Source: Nymphaea colorata (lineage: Eukaryota > Streptophyta > Magnoliopsida > Nymphaeales > Nymphaeaceae). Taken from it: a stretch of 64,000 nt of DNA. Under the pieces are notes generated by a model. It saw only the letters and a list, made by a program, of their open reading frames with translations, was not told where the DNA came from and searched no databases. Shown piece by piece: positions 48,469 to 61,051 of this stretch. The position numbers and the translations under genes are program-made. Each line of letters starts with the position of its first letter. Position 1 is the stretch's first letter. The DNA lies in NCBI RefSeq assembly GCF_008831285.2, contig NC_045139.1:7906204-7970203 (forward strand). The letters run 5' to 3'.

Positions 48469-49907
48469 TCTCTAGCCTTTTATGAGGTAGGCTGCTGATT
48501 GTCAAGGATCCATGGGGTCGCAATCATTTGTGAGTCTGTGTGCAGAAGATAGCAGCACAGTATCTAAAGGAATTTCACTTTGAACGCGATTCCTGTGTAG
48601 CCGCTTAGATTCATCCACGGTTGGAATAAATCTCTTGTCGGTACATTAATTTGATAGCGCGCCGAGGGTATTCATGCGGTTCTACGTGCAGAGGACAGTT
48701 GGCATGGCGCCGTTGCCTGTTAGCAGGGCTTTTATGGTATCTTGTCATCTGACAAGAAAAGATTCGTTTAAAAGGAGTTCTTAGAGACATGCTAGTCTTA
48801 ATTGAAATCTTGATTCACCTTTTCCAATTACATGTGCGATTATATATTTTTCATGCCGTCAGATCCTGGCACGAGTTTGTGATCATGGGACAATAGATGG
48901 TGGTGTTCTCTCTCTCTTTCTCTGCCGTTTGCTGTTGGGCCAGAAAAAACTCCAGTTCTGGGTTTTGGCTGGTGATATTCATAATGGACCTCGCCAGGAT
49001 GGATGGATCCGTTGAAAACTTGTAAGCAAAGATGGCTAGATGATTATTATAATTCGATATACACAAGCAGTATTCGCATGTAATTTCGTAAATGGACCTC
49101 TTTAAAAGCCAACATGGAGACAGCCCGACAGGTGACCATTGGGAGGAAAGGAGGATGATCCAAGAGCAAGTATTCAGTCACGCCAGTGTGAGAATTGGCA
49201 ACGAAATGACGTCACATAGCCAGTAGGGACTAGGGATGTTAATGGACCGATTCTTTCTGGTTATATACTTGAGTCTCCATTCCATTGGTTAAGCCTAGTA
49301 ACGAAAAAATCTGACCAATACAGTAAACTGGTTTTACTGATTCTACATTTTGCATCTGAACCTGAGTCCAAACTGAATCCAAGAGCTAAGCAAAACTCAC
49401 AGTAATCTACATATCAGGTTTCTACTAGTTGGATTTGCATTAGTGATGGTTTAAGCATGTAAATCAGCAGGCTTTCTTAGATAACATTATTTTGTAAATA
49501 CGTGAGGTCTGAGCTCAAAATGTATTTCGAAAAGATTCAGTTTGAGCTTTATTCCTATAATCTTCATTAACGTTACAGATGCTATTGTGACAACGCATTT
49601 CAAATGGAGAGTAAGCTCCCTCATGTTCTCGTTGTTTTACTAAATCTGTTTATGAGCTTCAACTTGTTTGGCTCCATGCCTGAACATGTCAAGCTCATGT
49701 ACTAGCCAGCTCTACCCGCATTTCTGATGAACAGCCAAATGGAGACACGTACTGCTACAGGCCTCTTAATTTTGTAAGATATCAAGGCTCGCTAATACAG
49801 GCAACGGGACTACAGGGAGAAAATATCATACAATAGAAGAAATTCCAGCTCTTTGCACACCCACAAAGCATGACCTTCAGAAAAGATACCGAACAAGAAA
49901 AGGACAA
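48469..49907. other. Spacer between convergent desulfhydrase and XRCC4 genes
   Basis: 1.4 kb holding both 3' ends. A decayed repeat starting AGGGATGTTAATGGACCGAT (about 49228-49400) resembles the TIR repeat at 18498. No gene was seen. Confidence 0.6.
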
Positions 49908-52900
49908 CTATTCACCAACCTTCCTCTTCTGCTTCTTCCTGCTGGTTGAAGCAATGGCCCTAGAAGGAATAGTTTGTGCAGGGTCTGTATGGCTTTGTGA
50001 GCCATCGTCACTTTCTCCAGTATAAGTCTCAGTTTTGTCACTGGAATCGTCCTTGGCTTCTGGTTGACCGCTTTTACATTCAATTCTTGATATTCTATCA
50101 CGGAGTTCCCGCAACTTTGCCTTCTTTGAGTTCAGAACTTCAACAAACTACATAGAGAAAAAGCAAGGCTGCTAACAATCAATGACGCTGGAAGAACTAT
50201 TCAACTAACAAGGAGGAAAGAAAAGTATAAATTTGTCCACAAACCTAACCAGGAAAGAAAAAAGTTGAGATGGATAATAAGGAGGAGAGAACTTTGATAA
50301 ACCATTTCCTCCAGTTGCTAATAGTGAAACTAGGTTTACCGAGAAGATTTGTAGTTCTGCCTTGGCCAGGTCACCACCATGCCTTCTTCCTTAAGCACTA
50401 AAAGATTAAATTTGAACAAAACATCTCTCTCTGGCCACCATGAAAAGGATGCTTGTTTTTGGGTGTCCTACAAGGGTGCGTCGGTTGCTTTCTAAGTGAG
50501 AGGCGCCTAAACTCTTTCCTTTTTTTTGCTTTTCTATTAGCTCTTTATGCGTTCTACTGAAGTTTTTTTTTTGCCACTTGATTCTCATTTTTAATGCTCA
50601 TTTGATTATTTAAAGTTCATTTATACTTTTCAAGTTCATCTTTTCAGAAGGCCGACAGCGACCTTGCCTATATATGCCCTGTAGAGGCCTGGCTGTCTAT
50701 TAAGTCAACCAACATTCCCGAGCACTTGGGGGAAATAGGTACAGAGCGTCTAGCTTTTGGTGAGAAGGAATCCCATCAGAATCAGGAGTGCTGGGGATAA
50801 TGGCTGTGAAAACAACCAAGAACTGCACTTTTATATGGGAAGTAATCAGGCTAGTACTTTAGTAACAAGATGATCTGTCCTATATTTTGACATTGACTCA
50901 TTACGCATATTCTTAAGGTAAATGTTTACAGCTAATATTCTACTGAAATTTTTTAAAAAGGAATCTAGTGGTATTACCTTTTCAATAGTCAAGTATAGTA
51001 AGTAGGCCACTATTAAAATTAGTACAGCAGCAAAACATCCTTATCTTGTTGCATCTTTGTGTCAAAACGTTAACAGAAAATATAGTATTGCCTTAGTTGA
51101 AGGACAACCTCCTAAAACCTACGTAATATTGGACTATAAATTGCATACAAGAAAACATGCTCTGATAGGTTGACATTTGCCAGAGAAAAAGGTCCACAAC
51201 CAGAAGCTTGGGACACTCCTGCTACCATGCTTTCCCCCAAATAATAACAACAAATTACAATCATACAACATATGTCATGAGCAAAGCCTCTTACACACCA
51301 ATTTGTGGTCGGGACATAGCAAGTCCATGCTTGAGTTGACACGAAGTGGGAGATATAAAGTTGCACATGCAGGATTACTTGTCATTTCACATGCATCATA
51401 GCAAATATGGCATGCCCTTTAGTTAATCTAACATCACATGTTGGAATACATTTACCATGCTTTTCCCCAAATAATAATAATAAATTACAGTCACATACCA
51501 TATATCATGAGCAACCTCTTACACACCAATTAGTGATCAGAGGACACAACCTAGGCAATAACAAAACCATGTTTGACTTGACACGAGGTAGGAGATATAA
51601 GGTTATACAGGCAGGAATACTTGCCACTTCACATGCTTCATAGCAATATGTCATGCTCTTGGTTAATCTAACATCCCAGCGTCATATGCCCAAGAAAGGC
51701 ATACTAATATTTCCCCCTAGGAGTGTTGAGAATACTTCCCCTGTTTTGAGTTCGTCATTGTTGCCTAAAAGTGCATGTGTAAATTGACAAATGAGCCAGG
51801 TTTTTTCTCTTTCCACGGTTGCAGTCAACAAAGCATCATATAAGACTGCCTTGAAACAGATGCAAAATAATTCTGTGATGGCTTAATATATTAACACATT
51901 ATTGCCACAATGCGATTAGTATGCAAAAGTTTCTGATAGAACTTGACATATATAATATTCAATGGAGCATCCCCGATATGACAACACATACAACAAGAAG
52001 ATCATGACAAGAGCTTCATACTTTTCAAACGGTAAATTTGCACACATAGGAGTAGAATAAATGTCCACATAAAAAAAAAACTTCAATAAATTAGAAACAA
52101 TGAAGGATTCCAAAGGCGCACCTTTGCATAGACAGAATTCTCAAATTCCTCCTTTTCACGACTGAGAATCTCACATTGTGACAGACTCTTTTCGGCTTCT
52201 GTTTTCATTTTCTCAAATGAATGTGTCTTTTTAACGACTTCATCCTACAAATTAGAGGAAAGTATAACAAAAAGCCCCTGGAACATTTTAGATATGAAGG
52301 TGACCAATGGCAAGGGAAGACTGAAACGTCTTATTAAACAAGACATAACACATGAGATCGCGAAGTAAATGTTTCAACAATAATGCTTCCATCAAGAATT
52401 CAGAGTTCAAGAAACCAGCAACTATTCTAGCTTGACAGATTCACCTTGGGGTTGCACATTAAACAATCTTTTGTAGTAAACATTTTTGCACATGGGTTAA
52501 CCATATTCTGCTTTATTTTATGTGTTAATATTTATCAGAATGATATATTATACCATCTTTAAATCATAATGTCGGGATTGTTTGATACTGATGATTCGGT
52601 GTCCTGAACAATGAACCTACGATCTTTTGGGTATTTCACAATTGAATTACATGGTAAACAAACCATGTGAAGGACACATGTATAGTGTATACAATTTGGT
52701 GGTTAGGTATACAATTTGGTGGTTAGAGATATACAAAAAAAAGTAGTATGATCATGTCAAGGCAGAACCACACTTGTTCTGCAACAGGAGTTAGCAAGCA
52801 GATTATCAGATGATGCGTTGTAATCTGACCACGTTTTATGTAGGTTATTACTGTTGCTCTGCCTAGAAGCATGAGAAATGGCGTGCAACTGCACTTCCAA

Positions 52901-53695
52901 GAGATTGATGCAAGATCAAGTTTTCATTCAACTCTGTTTGTCTGCCTGCCTCTCTCTGGCGTGCATGGACACATGTATACTTTAAACTTCAGTAAAAACG
53001 ATCTTTTAATCTTCTCATGTATCAGTGAAGATGGGGCTTGCCATTTTTTATGTTTTTCATTTTCCTGTACTGAGTGGGACCACCTAACTAGTTCATAATT
53101 CTGCACTTTTGGCTAAATAATAGCCCACTGACTAATTTCATATTAATGCCAATCGCATTACCTCCTAGCTTCCAAATCAAACGGATTCACAATAGCAGTA
53201 TTAGAAGTTCACACAAGAAGACAATATTAAAAAATAGCCTGTCATTCATAGCCATCATGGCATCGGTCTTTCAGAAAAAGCAAAATTTCAGTTTGCTTAA
53301 ACACAGACCAATGACATATCGCTTGCATCGGAAAGCAATTGATGTCCCAAAGAAGTGGACTCTAAAACTTGTTAGAGAAAGAGTGGACCAATTACACTTA
53401 ATTTTGTGTTTGCCTCCATAAGGAAGTCCAAAATGCTAGCAGTGACATGTCTGTCGTCAGCAGATGGTTGACATTTCCACCGCCATTCTAACTTTGTTCC
53501 TTGTTTCTCAAATGTCCAAGATAACTGTAAAAAGAGCAATGTAATTTTGAATATCACACAAGCAGAAGTGAACTGCAGAAGCCAAATAATTTGATTGTAG
53601 GTTACTTTTTTCTGTTGTCATTCTTGTCATGAGTTCTGGAGGGACACTTATATTTTGGATATCAGCAACATGCCACTCATGTAATGCTAAAAAGT

Positions 53696-53737
<42 letters not shown>

Positions 53738-55140
53738 GTGTTAAAAACATTCCTTTAGGCCCAGTCGTATAGATGGCCCCATGCGTCTTGCTACTACATT
53801 TGTAAAGAATGTTAAGAGAATATTCATTGAACAAAATTGCTAGTAAAAGACAAATGAAATGTTAAAACAAAAGGAATCAAAGGAAACTATAGTGTCAATT
53901 GTTTATGAAATAGAAAAAAGAAACATACATGAGTGAAACAGAAAGTCATAGTTCACAAAGCAAGCATAAAGATACAAGACCTGCCCAAAAGCATCTTCCT
54001 CACACACAATTGCATTACAGCAAGTTGTATTGCTTATCAGGCAAAACGTCGTTTAAGCATATCCAGGCATCCCACCCCATGAAGAATGTCATATTGTGTC
54101 ATTTGAAGTTTTGCTATCATGTAAGTCACTACAGTAACCCTCTAATCCCTTAGACACACACAAACACACATATATATAAATATATATAGAGGAGCCAAAA
54201 TCCTCCAGCCATCCGGATACTCCATTGTGTGTGATAGGCCGGAGCATCCGGTCAGCCGGAGAAATTCACATCCTATATATATGTGTGTGTGTATGTATAT
54301 AACTAAGAACTTGAAACTAACTGGAATTGGGTCTAAATTCAGAGACAGATTTAAAATGTAAGCATAAATCTATGTTACACACTCAAAGATGGATTCCTCT
54401 TATGTATTGGCTGGCAACAACCTTTCATCAATTATTTTTTTTTTCTTTTCACTTTCTCCACATTGATTGTTACTTAACTGCAGGTTTTTAATATTTTACT
54501 GACTATTTAAGAGGAAATAATGATTTTAGCACACCTAGTATAAAAAAAATAGTTAAGAAGGTGCCCTCAGACTCGTGGCTTGAAAAATACATCACAGAAG
54601 AATCAGGTCCCTTGCTTCCTATATAACACATAAGAAATTAAGTTATTTTATTTTCTCACTAACATGTTAAGTAGATAAAATCATAAAATTATACTTGAAG
54701 AAAAAGTACCTTGACACTCTTGATGGCAGCCTTTTTCATTTAACCCAGTTTGGGCACGACCAAAGACACTTGAAACTGAGTTGTTTGAACCAGGTTTACA
54801 CTTAAACTTGTTCATGAACAGTTTCAGGTATAATCCTGACATCCTAAAGTTTTCTTTGTCTTCCTCAATGCTTGTGCCCCTAGTTTATAGCCAACCAAAT
54901 TTCTCTTTCTGTCCAGCTGGTTGGGGGCCAACTATCTTAATTTTTAATCCAAAGAAACATCTTAGGAAGTTCTAGAGTTAACTGGCGATATCCTCTAATA
55001 GAATGGTAGCTTTCAAACCATTGTTTGTCTCCCACGTGATTATTCAGTTATTGATATTGTCCTGGATACAAGGCCTTCTTGTTCATCTGCCCATGTTTTA
55101 GTGAGGATCCTCAGATCCTATAATATGAGATCTCAACACC

Positions 55141-55175
<35 letters not shown>

Positions 55176-57089
55176 CATACACACACACAAAAAAAAAAAC
55201 CAAGTCCGTAAAGGGGGTTGTAGGTGGATCTATGAGGAAAGAAGAGGGGTTTGTGCATGACTAGAAAGTAGAAACCCATTTGAAATTGGACATTTGTGAA
55301 CTTTTGTCTTAAAAAAATACTGCAGTTTGCATTCTTACTATTTTGAGCACAGCATGCCTCTAATTCGAACAAATTACTATCATGCACCTTTCAACATTGA
55401 ATATGTCATGTTAATATATTATTATAGCAAAGTTTGGTAATTGAAGTCTGAAAGAATCAATTATTCTCTTTACATAATAGCCATAACAGTGAAACAGCAC
55501 ATAAAAGGCTAATGGAACTTGAACTGAAGTTTAAAAGCAAATGTGCAGCATAGATAAGATGGAGGAGGCAGTAGACAGAATAGTTATAGATTTCTTCAAT
55601 GAATATCTTATGAACAGTCGGCAGTGATAGAATTTCAAATCCATGACCTGGCTCATACCAAACGAATCAAACAAGCCAATCGAATTCATCAACATATTCC
55701 TTTGGCGTTTGACTTGCATATTTCAACTAGAAAACCAGGAGATATTTCTCAATTATTAGCAGATGCAGGAGAATATATCAAAAATACAACAGCTACTGTA
55801 CCCCTCAATGGAAGTGATAAGAATAGTCGAATGTGACAAAAAGGAAGATTGCTGCTTGTAGTACCCGGAATCCGACAATCTTAAACCAAATGCATCAACA
55901 ACCAGAAAAATAAACAAAATCTACATTTATGCCGCTTCTATGATCCAATTCCAGACAACCAAAATTGATGGTCTATTTTAAGAAAGCCAAGCAAATAAAA
56001 ATATCCCAGAAACTTTGCCTATTACCTCAATGTCTTTAAGCCAAGAAAACCAGCCAATCAATGGATGTTGTGTCTAGGGATCCAATGGCATGGAAAGAAC
56101 AAAGACATCAACTAGATACAGGCAGAACATCTCTCCCATCCAAAGTTCCTTCAGAATACGTCCTTCATGAATTAAAGCAGATAAATTGCATTTTCTACTA
56201 ATCAAAACAGTTAAATAAATAGGAATTTATCTGACAAAGGTCGCTTGACATCAGAAATTGTTCTAAAAGGTCACATCATTGGCTCTACGAACAGCCATGC
56301 AACACGAAACAATATACACTCAATCCACCCTCCACATTTGCTCGCTGACCCGTTGCCCCTTACACATATCACTACAGGTAACAGGTTATCGAATCATACC
56401 ACTCTAATTTAAGGTGCATCTAAGGACATTAAATATGGCATGAGTACATAACAGGAAAAATCATACACGTTCTAACGAGACCAACACAGCCCGATGGTGC
56501 AAAGTGAAGTCCCCTGAAGAAACGACCGCAAAGTGAGCCAAAAAAGACGAACGTGATTCTTCTAAGATAAGCACGATGAGCACAATACGTCACAAACTTG
56601 ATATAATGAAGAAGTGGATGCGTTCATTTATCTTTTTTCGGTGACAATTTTTATTAGCGACATTGGTTTTGACATGTTTGCAGCAAATGGGCATCGGCCC
56701 AACTGATGGTTCTTCTAACGGAAGTAGAAGAGAGGGAGAGAGAGAGAGAGAGAGAGATAGAGAGAGAGAGAGACTCGCTTGTGGCCATCGCCTGTGTCGA
56801 TGAAGGCGTAGGAGGAGCCAGGTTGCTGAATGGCAAGGTGCTGCTCGGCTGTCTGGAGATAGTGGGAGACGGGCTGGTCCCAGTTGTCGGCGCGCTCCGA
56901 CACCTCCTGCTCGGAAGGGTTGCAGACCCATGCCCTCAGTCCGTCTATTATAGACAGGGAGAACCGGGACGGGTACCAGGTCCCCTTGACATAGTAGACG
57001 GCACCCTCCGGCGTGGTGCCTTCCACCACCATCCTCATGCATGTGTGCCTGAAACCTCCGCCCCCATGGTCCTCTTCCTCCGTCGCCAT
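49908..57089 (-). CDS. XRCC4: DNA repair protein XRCC4 (non-homologous end joining), 4 exons
   Basis: Exons, in coding order: 57089-56775, 53524-53396, 52244-52122, 50147-49908; frame is kept and the product is 268 aa, the usual plant XRCC4 size. Seen: a beta-sandwich head (FSLSIIDGLRAWVC, WDQPVSHYLQTAEQHLAIQQ, then LSWTFEKQGTKLEWRWKC and ILDFLMEANTKLS), a coiled-coil stalk in exons 3-4 (SFEKMKTEAEKSL, LNSKKAKLRELRDRI), and an acidic Ser-rich tail ending in a basic SRKKQKRKVGE, a likely nuclear signal. Known: XRCC4 dimerises, holds and stabilises DNA ligase IV and bridges DNA ends with XLF. The start at 57089 was chosen because the family head begins a few residues later; an in-frame ATG 17 codons upstream (57140) is less likely. 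Odd: the intron-1 donor GTCTCT is non-consensus and merges with a CT/GA microsatellite. Intron 1 is 3.25 kb. Confidence 0.93.
51222..51680. repeat. Tandem duplication of about 220-230 bp in XRCC4 intron 3
   Basis: Unit 1 (about 51222-51441) and unit 2 (about 51452-51680) share ACCATGCTTTYCCCCAAATA, CTCTTACACACCAATT, TTGACACGARGTRGGAGATA and GTTAATCTAACATC, with scattered substitutions and a short insertion in unit 2. Both units are intronic and non-coding. Confidence 0.85.
53697..53732. repeat. (CT)n microsatellite in XRCC4 intron 1
   Basis: About 18 CT units, which is (GA)n on the sense strand, about 0.17 kb upstream of the exon-2 acceptor. Confidence 0.95.
55142..55173. repeat. C32 homopolymer (G32 on the XRCC4 sense strand)
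   Basis: 32 consecutive C, followed by AACATACACACACACAC and an A-run. It sits in XRCC4 intron 1, so the pre-mRNA would carry G32, able to form quadruplex structures. The tract length may be a sequencing or assembly estimate. Confidence 0.9.
55603..55836 (+). other. Unrecognised protein-like ORF, antisense in XRCC4 intron 1
   Basis: An open frame of 77 codons on the + strand, opening after a stop at 55600. There is no ATG near its start (a GTG lies at 55624). The translation (for example FQIHDLAHTKRIKQANRI, PLAFDLHISTRKPGDISQ, LLADAGEYIKNTTATVPLN) is varied and looks like genuine protein, unlike other chance frames here. Codons are AT-rich at third positions. It ends at TGA 55834-55836. I do not recognise the family. 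It may be an exon of another gene, an insertion of organelle or retroposed coding DNA, or chance. Confidence 0.35.
56733..56774. repeat. (GA)n microsatellite abutting XRCC4 exon 1
   Basis: An imperfect GA run with one ATAG interruption. Read on the minus strand it is a (CT)n tract that begins at the second base pair of intron 1, directly after the exon-1 donor. Confidence 0.95.
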
Positions 57090-57659
57090 CCAAGCACGCC
57101 TGGCTCTGTCTCTCTGTGCAATTTTCTCCACCGCAGTCAACAGAACAAAGGGAAAAAAAAGCCGCCTCGTGTCATATGGAATTCAAAAACCCAATGAGCC
57201 TTCAGAATCAAAAGGAGTTAGAGAAAAAAGATGCTTCAAGCTGAAGAAAGCGTGAAGCGGAAGGAAAAACTGTTCCCTGTTGTTGTTTAACGGTAAATGT
57301 TGCTTCTTGAATCCCCAAACGAGGGCGCCTTAGCTCTCAAACAGGAGATCCGACCCTTCATAAATAAGCATTTATTAAGAACATTTCAACCACAGACTGT
57401 CGAGCTACTTAATTGTGATGGAAAACTCTTTCAACAACTCCTTAATATCTACACTACAAAAACTGCCAATCATGAAGCACAAAGCCACAAGCCGCCTTAT
57501 GCAGGCCAAGAATTATTCTAGCCACATTAAATTATCAATGTTTTTGAACAAGTTTCAATACTTAATAAGCAGAGCTAGATCAGGCTGGTTAATTTCATTT
57601 TGAACTAACTTTCCGTAGAATCAACTTGGACATAGTCCAATTTCCTTTTAGCATTTCAT

Positions 57660-57835
57660 ATAACAGGTTCCAGGTTCAAGCCCCGTCGTGGACGTTTTCC
57701 TTTCTGCATCTTTTCTCAAAAAAAAAAAAAAAAGTTTTTTGAAAAGAAATCAACATGATTCGAACTCAATCGAGTCAACCTAGAGTGTCGTGCACCTTAG
57801 TCAAGTTGAGCTAAAGTTATAAAACTCTTAACTTG
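57660..57835. mobile_element. Two SINE-like sequences in tail-to-tail orientation around an A-tract
   Basis: On the + strand CAGGTTCAAGCCCC (about 57671-57684) resembles a pol III B box and is followed by T-rich sequence and an A16 tail (about 57718-57733). On the minus strand, TTTAGCTCAACTTGAC (A-box-like, about 57818-57803) and GAGTTCGAATCATG (B-box-like, about 57766-57753) are about 35-40 bp apart, followed by TGTTGATTTCTTTTC and the same A/T tract. The spacing fits a tRNA-derived head. No target-site duplication was established. Confidence 0.4.
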
Positions 57836-58999
57836 GGACAAGATAAATCCAAGGCACAACCAAGCTCGGGCCTTGTGCAGCTCGGTCAAGCTGAGCTCGA
57901 GTTTTCAGATGAGGTACAGCCAAAGCGTTCAAAACCTCAAACCGAGGCTCGTCTGCTCCTTGGATACAAGAAATTTATGGCAGCACGTTTAGCATATAAT
58001 GCTTCTTGCTTTATTTTTCACAACGTTGGCAACTATGTACAAATAATGCTCTACTTTTTTCCTAAGAGCATTTTTATTCCTAAGAGAAATTACATTAATT
58101 TACAAAAGGTCCATTTAGGATCGTAATTGATATGCATTTTTATTTCTCTGACCTCATATGCATGATCTACGTTCATAGTTTAGTAGCAAGTAACGTTTAA
58201 ATAATTTGGTTCTAGTATATATATTATAAGATCGACATGCCCATAATGTAGTAATATAATTGCTTGATATTTGAAACATTAATTTTTGTATTCGATCAAG
58301 AAGGCGTAGAACAATATTTTATTCAATAAATCATGTTGAATGCATGTAATATAGGAACTGAATTCAGAAACATAATTATTGGATATGGTTTTCATTATGT
58401 AAATAAATGCATGTACTCCATAAACACCATAATGTTTTTTTCTTCTCTTTCTTCCTATATATATATATATATAAGGGAGTTTAAATATATCGGATGAAGG
58501 ATATACATTAATAAATGATTAAGAATAACAAATATGTCATTGAAAAACTACGGTCACGGTTGCATTTTGTGGTGCTTTCAACAATGGTTTATAACTTTAT
58601 ATATTTACTAAATTTTAAAAATCCAAACATCTAACATCCGACAATTTTGAATGTTTATGTGTATGAGGAAGCTGGACAGCGGCGGAGCCGAGGGAGGTCG
58701 AGAAGGGACTTGGCTCTTTTCAAAAATTTAAGTGTAAATTTTAAAAAATTTGATTTGTCCTATATAAAATTTTAAAAAACTATCTATTTTTATTAATATT
58801 TTGAAATTATAATTATACTGAAAAATTTCTGGTTTCACTCCTGAATGAATGACCAATAGTTAAAATATATTTTATGAAAACAGTTGCTACAAAACCATTT
58901 ATAATATTTTAAAGGATAATCTTAAGTTTTCAAAGATTCTGCATCCTGCAGATATGAATTCTGTAAAGATTAAGCAGAGGGAAGAAGAGCTCAATCAAA

Positions 59000-59660
59000 T
59001 TTTGGAGGCCGGATCTGTGGATGGGGAGCGAGATGCGACAAGCTGAGAGAGCATGCGGCAGGCAAGGTGTTGGAACTTGGCAGGCCTATTTAACAAAAAG
59101 TGGCTGCAGGTTTAGGGTATTAAAAACTCACACTGCACAAAAAGAGAGAGGTGCAGCAGAGAAGCGCAGCTCCTCGTCGTCGTTCTCCTCACCCTCTCAC
59201 TCTCAGTCTCAGTCTCAGGTGGTTTACCCATCGGGCCATAGCCCCCCACAAGCACCCCCTTTTATAAATATTCCCCTCCTTTTGTTCTTATTATTTCATT
59301 TTTTAATGGTTTCTTCCTCCCGTCCGGGAACTCCCTGACCACCTTTTCTTCCAGCATGACAGCGCATCATTACGGCGAAAAGGAAAAAACCAAGCAACTC
59401 CAACAGTGCCAAAAAAAGCACCCTACGTCTCTCTATCTCTCTGACCGTCACGGTTTGCTTCACCGCCAGACAGCTTTCATCGTCGGCTAGCTGTACCCAT
59501 ATCATATCATATACCATGGCCGGAATTTTACACACTAGAGTTCGACCGGCAACGACGAGGCCGGAAGCCGGCCTTTTCACCTTCATCCGTCGCTCACCAC
59601 CACCAGCTTTTCGTCCGGATGTGCATGCACGTTGCTCCCTGCTACGCTAGACGGGTTTAG
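59000..59660. promoter_or_regulatory. GC-richer patch with promoter-like features, transcript unknown
   Basis: Composition changes sharply from AT-rich flanks. The + strand has a CT/CA-rich stretch (59170-59220), TTTATAAATATTCCCC (59261-59276, TATA-like) and an initiator-like CTCC region. A 96-codon minus-strand frame (59586-59296) starts with ATG but shows no known domain. It could be the promoter and first exon of a short or non-coding gene. Confidence 0.25.
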
Positions 59661-61038
59661 TGGTGACCCAAAAATGCAGATATTGCAAGACTACTACTAG
59701 AGGCCTACATGCATAATGTCTGAAATCTCAAGCACTGTGGAGCCAAATTTTTTGGCCACTAACCACAGATGTAAGAGTTTATAGTTGAGGAAGAACATCT
59801 ATATGTAGGTTGCACAAATTTATAGCCTTACATATGTAGCTCTGCAATGATGTTAGGTTTCTCAAATCATTGAAAACGTAGTTGCGAATATGGATAAAAT
59901 ATCCAATTTATATGCTTAAATATCAATAACAACGTATATATACATGTGATAGGCAGGAAGGAACCCACTGCCCAGAGTGGCTGAAGCGTTTCATCCTTCC
60001 CCCTACGCCTTGAGTTCAAGACTTTTCTTGTTCTAAGATTCGACTAAAATTCGAGTATTGCACATACCAACATCCAAAGGAATAGCACCACCTATGGAAA
60101 ACACAGCACCACCTATAGAAATCGAAATCGAACTAAAGATGTGTCTCCGGCTATGCTATGCCCCTCGAAGCATATCATATTTATACACCAAACTTTATAA
60201 AGAATCAATGGCAACATTTCTTATGTTTGAACCAAAAAGCTCATAAAATCACTTACGCCGCGCATCTCTCGCTAAAACAACTAAACTACAGAAGGTGTGT
60301 AGCACTCTTTCCATTTTTATTTGGTCAATCCGTTATGTAACAAGGGGGGTTGCGTTTCAGAGAACGATAATGTAGCATTAAATACTGAAAGCACAAAGCA
60401 TATTCCGTTTTAATCGAAGGCCATGGATTTTATAAAGAAACGCACTGGTGCAGAGTCTTCCTCCAACTTGTCCAATGCCGCCTTGCCTTCGATTATTTTC
60501 ATTGGTCAGCCAAAAAGGTTATGGTAATTAACTCAATGGTTCACATCACCAGGACCATACAATGTGAGCGCATCTCTAGATCCCTCGTTACATATATCGA
60601 TACACATTGCCTAACAGATCTCAAAAACATACATGTACACACACAAAGCGTCTTCGACAAATAAAGTGAACGCTCCCCATTAAAAATTTACAAAGAGCTA
60701 CGGGCCAATGGCAGACAAAAAATCACAAGATTTTGAGACATCTTATAGCACTTTGGTTGATCAAAGTTAACCCCTCGTCGCATTATAAAAAAGAGATTAA
60801 AAGACCTACTCACGTTCTCAAGTCAAACACGTAGATCACTTGGAATATGAAAAGGAAGGAAAAGTATGGGCTCGTACGATTAGCCGTGGAGGCAGAGAGA
60901 GGTCAACTTACTTTGAAGAGACAAATAAGTTTAAGATAATTACATGCTTGTAACACCTGAAGATATTTTCTCCGCTCGATGAAAAATGTATCATTCTCAC
61001 AAGTTGCAGCCAAATCAGGGTCAACGTAGTCCTTAATG

Positions 61039-61051
61039 GCGCGCGCGCGCG

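Noticed and set aside
56590-57197. Overlapping long ORFs opposite and alongside XRCC4 exon 1
   Set aside because: They are shadows of the exon and of the adjacent (GA)n tract.
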